From NCBI RefSeq assembly GCF_006538745.1, contig NZ_BJLR01000035.1, positions 62,001 to 126,000 of the forward strand: DNA of 64,000 nucleotides. Reading direction: 5' to 3'. The DNA is from Cellulomonas cellasea. Its GTDB lineage: Bacteria; Actinomycetota; Actinomycetes; Actinomycetales; Cellulomonadaceae. The stretch's first letter is position 1; each line of letters starts with the position of its first letter. Made by a program: the position numbers and the translations under genes. The notes under the pieces were generated by a model that saw nothing but the letters and a program-made list of their open reading frames with translations, had not been told where the DNA came from and ran no database searches. Positions 61,892 to 64,000 of this stretch are shown one piece after another.

Positions 61892-64000
61892 GTGTCGGCC
61901 CGACATGCGCTTGTCATCGGCTCGTCCTGCGACGGACTGCCCGCGAACCCGCTGAAGTTTGTGACGTCCGATGCCCAAGCGCTGTTTCAGGCTCTAACCG
62001 ACCCAACGAAAGGGGGATGCGAGCACGACAAGAGCGTGCTGTTGCTGAATCCACCGCTTGCCGAATTGAGCAGCCAGATCAAGCGAAGCGTGCACCATGC
62101 CGGCCGGGCCGGCGCAAGCCTAGTGCTCAGCTTCCTGGGTCACGGCGTGAGCGTCGGAACAGATCTGACCGGAAGACGCCTTTACCTTTTGCCGCGCGAT
62201 GGCAGCCCTACGCCTGACACCGACAGCGGCTACGAGATCGGTCGCCGGCTTACCGAGATCCTTATGACGGAGGACGCCTATGGGCTCGACGGACTCCTGC
62301 TGATCCTCGATGTGTGCCACGCCGGCGTCGGCATATTGAACTGCGCGCAGGACGCAGCAGCAGCAGCAGCCCAGGCCGATGTACGGGTTGAGATGCTGGC
62401 GGCCGTCTTCGATCAGGTCGCGCGCCAAGGCTGCATGACTAAGACCATCACGCGGGCCATACGGCATGGTCTGCCTGCGCTCTCTTCGGACTTCATCACC
62501 ACCTTCGAAGCCGTCGACACCGTCGCTGAAGCGTGCTTGAATGAAGAGGAGCCGCTCCGGTTCGCGATGGCGCGTGGAAGGCGGATCTCGAACGACCCGA
62601 GTCTGTGGATTGCTCGCAACACGGCCTCGGCGCACAACTGGTCGCTGGCTGGCACCCACGCGGGGGGCCTCGCCGTGGAGTTGACTCGTGCGTACCAGGC
62701 AACCGCAACGCTTAGACAGACGGTAGCGTCCGTAGAACAACACCCCGTCACCCTCGTCGAGGGTTCCGCCGGGGCCGGTAAGTCCACGATCATCGCCGCG
62801 CTCGCTCGCCCGGAGTCAGCACCCAAGTTAATACCTACGGCGTACCTGGCGGCAACGGCCTTCTGCGAACTCGTGTCCTCGCTCGGTGAGCTCGCGCAAC
62901 AGCTGCATAACCAACTGCTTCGACTGGAGGTGTTTCGGGACGCTGCCAGTGACTACGCCGCCGGGTTCACCTTCCAACGGGAATTGCTCATCCAATCGCC
63001 GCTGCAGCGGCTCGTCTTGGGTCCGCTGACGAAGGTCCGGCTCGACGAGGCAGATCCAATCCGGATCGCCATCGATGCCATCGACCGGTTGCCGCCCTCC
63101 GCGGAGCGTGAGCTCGTTCGGGCAGTTCGCGAGTGCACTGAGGAGCGGCCCGCCGAGTGGCAGGTGCGCTTTATCATGTCCGGTCGTCCCACGATGCTGG
63201 CAAGTGATGCTCGGGGACCCGACACCGCCTTACACACCGTGAGCCTCAGCCCTCCCACTGCACCGGAGATTGACCGGTTCCTCACCGCGACGGGCCGCTC
63301 AGCGGTTGCCCTCGACCTCATCGCCGATAGCGCACAGTCATGGCTGGACGTGATCGTGCTTCAGGAGGCGATGGCCGACGTAGCGCCGGACGACCTTGCG
63401 CGCGCCGGCCACATCTCCGATCTCTACGAGGCTGTGCTGGGGCCGGCGATTCGTGACCCTCAGACCAGTGCGGTCCTCACGGTACTCGCCACGACGGGTT
63501 CCGGCCCGGTCCTGCCGATTGGAGTGCTCGCTGGAGTCTGCGAGCAGATCAGCGGCTCGAGCGAGGGTGCGCAGATTGGCAACGCCCTCGCACAGCTGGG
63601 CCGGTGGGTCGTACGCTCGAAGCCGGGAACCCCCGAGGAGCACTTGGGACTGTGCCACGAGTCTCTAGTCGCATGGATGCGGGCGAGGGTCAACCTGGAG
63701 GGCGGGGGCAACGCGGCTCACGACGAGGTGTTGCGGTATCTCGAGCAGGCGTCCGATGACGCAGCAGCGAGCTACCGAGCTCGATATGAGGTCGAGCACA
63801 TCTGGCTGCTGGCCAAGTACTCCGACGCCCTTGAGCTGATTCTGCAGCAACGCACGTCTCGTCCAGTCGACAACATCGCGCGACTGGGCGCCTGGATGGA
63901 TCGCTTCACTTCCGAGCTCGGGCCAGACCACCCGACGATCGTCCAGTTGAAGCTGGAGATCGCTTGGTGGACCGGTCGATCCGGTGCGCTATCGGAGGCA
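61892..64000 (+). CDS. Caspase-like / STAND NTPase / TPR protein, runs off the window
   Basis: 703 codons visible, open to the right edge. N-terminal caspase-like fold (1-240): first strand HALVIGSSCDG, catalytic His in LVLSFLGHGVSVG (His84) and Cys in LLLILDVCHAGVG (Cys142). The NTPase follows with Walker A LVEGSAGAGKSTIIAAL (291-299) and Walker B RIAIDAIDRL (about 391-400), then winged-helix-like sequence. From about residue 640 the chain looks like the start of TPR repeats (DRFTSELGPDHPTIVQLKLE). This layout matches bacterial NLR-like immune sensors with a protease effector. GTG 61892 is the start. Confidence 0.88.
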   Translation, partial: MSARHALVIGSSCDGLPANPLKFVTSDAQALFQALTDPTKGGCEHDKSVLLLNPPLAELSSQIKRSVHHAGRAGASLVLSFLGHGVSVGTDLTGRRLYLLPRDGSPTPDTDSGYEIGRRLTEILMTEDAYGLDGLLLILDVCHAGVGILNCAQDAAAAAAQADVRVEMLAAVFDQVARQGCMTKTITRAIRHGLPALSSDFITTFEAVDTVAEACLNEEEPLRFAMARGRRISNDPSLWIARNTASAHNWSLAGTHAGGLAVELTRAYQATATLRQTVASVEQHPVTLVEGSAGAGKSTIIAALARPESAPKLIPTAYLAATAFCELVSSLGELAQQLHNQLLRLEVFRDAASDYAAGFTFQRELLIQSPLQRLVLGPLTKVRLDEADPIRIAIDAIDRLPPSAERELVRAVRECTEERPAEWQVRFIMSGRPTMLASDARGPDTALHTVSLSPPTAPEIDRFLTATGRSAVALDLIADSAQSWLDVIVLQEAMADVAPDDLARAGHISDLYEAVLGPAIRDPQTSAVLTVLATTGSGPVLPIGVLAGVCEQISGSSEGAQIGNALAQLGRWVVRSKPGTPEEHLGLCHESLVAWMRARVNLEGGGNAAHDEVLRYLEQASDDAAASYRARYEVEHIWLLAKYSDALELILQQRTSRPVDNIARLGAWMDRFTSELGPDHPTIVQLKLEIAWWTGRSGALSEA

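Overview
The window is chromosomal DNA of a high-GC, Gram-positive actinobacterium, most likely Cellulomonas or a close relative. The evidence is the very high GC, frequent GTG starts, two resuscitation-promoting-factor-like proteins, a GH12+CBM2 cellulase, a ricin-domain pectate lyase, a PMT-type mannosyltransferase, and the actinobacterial gene orders tRNA-Gln/glmU/prs/rplY/pth and abc-f/ispE/rsmA/rpf/tatD/metG. The genus is an inference from gene content only.

Layout. 1-7.1 kb is an exopolysaccharide/cell-surface locus: a GT4 glycosyltransferase cut by the window edge, two paralogous secreted beta-helix proteins and a polyprenyl glycosylphosphotransferase. 7.1-23.2 kb is mostly housekeeping: pth, rplY, prs, glmU, tRNA-Gln, TetR and MarR regulators, an ABC-F ATPase, ispE, rsmA, two G5/DUF348 cell-wall hydrolases, tatD and metG. 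23.2-45.1 kb is accessory metabolism and secretion: pectate lyase, cellulase, an SDR/TetR pair, a sugar dehydrogenase, an aminotransferase, nicotinamidase, DUF402, an ABC exporter, rsmI, PMT, a degenerate GH20, a DUF4349 lipoprotein, an SBF-like transporter, a two-discoidin beta-helix protein and an AOC-barrel protein. 45.4-47.5 kb encodes a second-type valyl-tRNA synthetase whose CP1 editing domain is missing.

From about 47.56 kb to beyond the right edge the DNA looks like an integrated mobile element. It starts at a 3' fragment of a tRNA (best read as tRNA-Ala, CGC) beside that tRNA's orphaned terminator. It continues with a tightly overlapped type IV secretion operon (VirB2-like, small two-helix protein, VirB4-like ATPase, VirB6/TrbL-like, one-helix VirB8-like, M23 peptidoglycan hydrolase, unknown). 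It then carries cargo of visibly lower GC. Relaxase, coupling protein, integrase and the intact tRNA are not in view and are expected to the right.

The cargo is the most novel part. A three-gene operon (56.2-60.4 kb) joins a GlnD/DUF294-type nucleotidyltransferase, an N6-adenine methyltransferase with an N-terminal 2H-phosphoesterase-like domain, and a CapV-like patatin phospholipase. Next comes an alpha/beta hydrolase followed by a caspase-like/STAND NTPase/TPR protein that runs off the window. Both look like anti-phage conflict systems. The first, if real, would be a nucleotide-signalling or modification system with a membrane-lipid effector that I cannot match to a named system.
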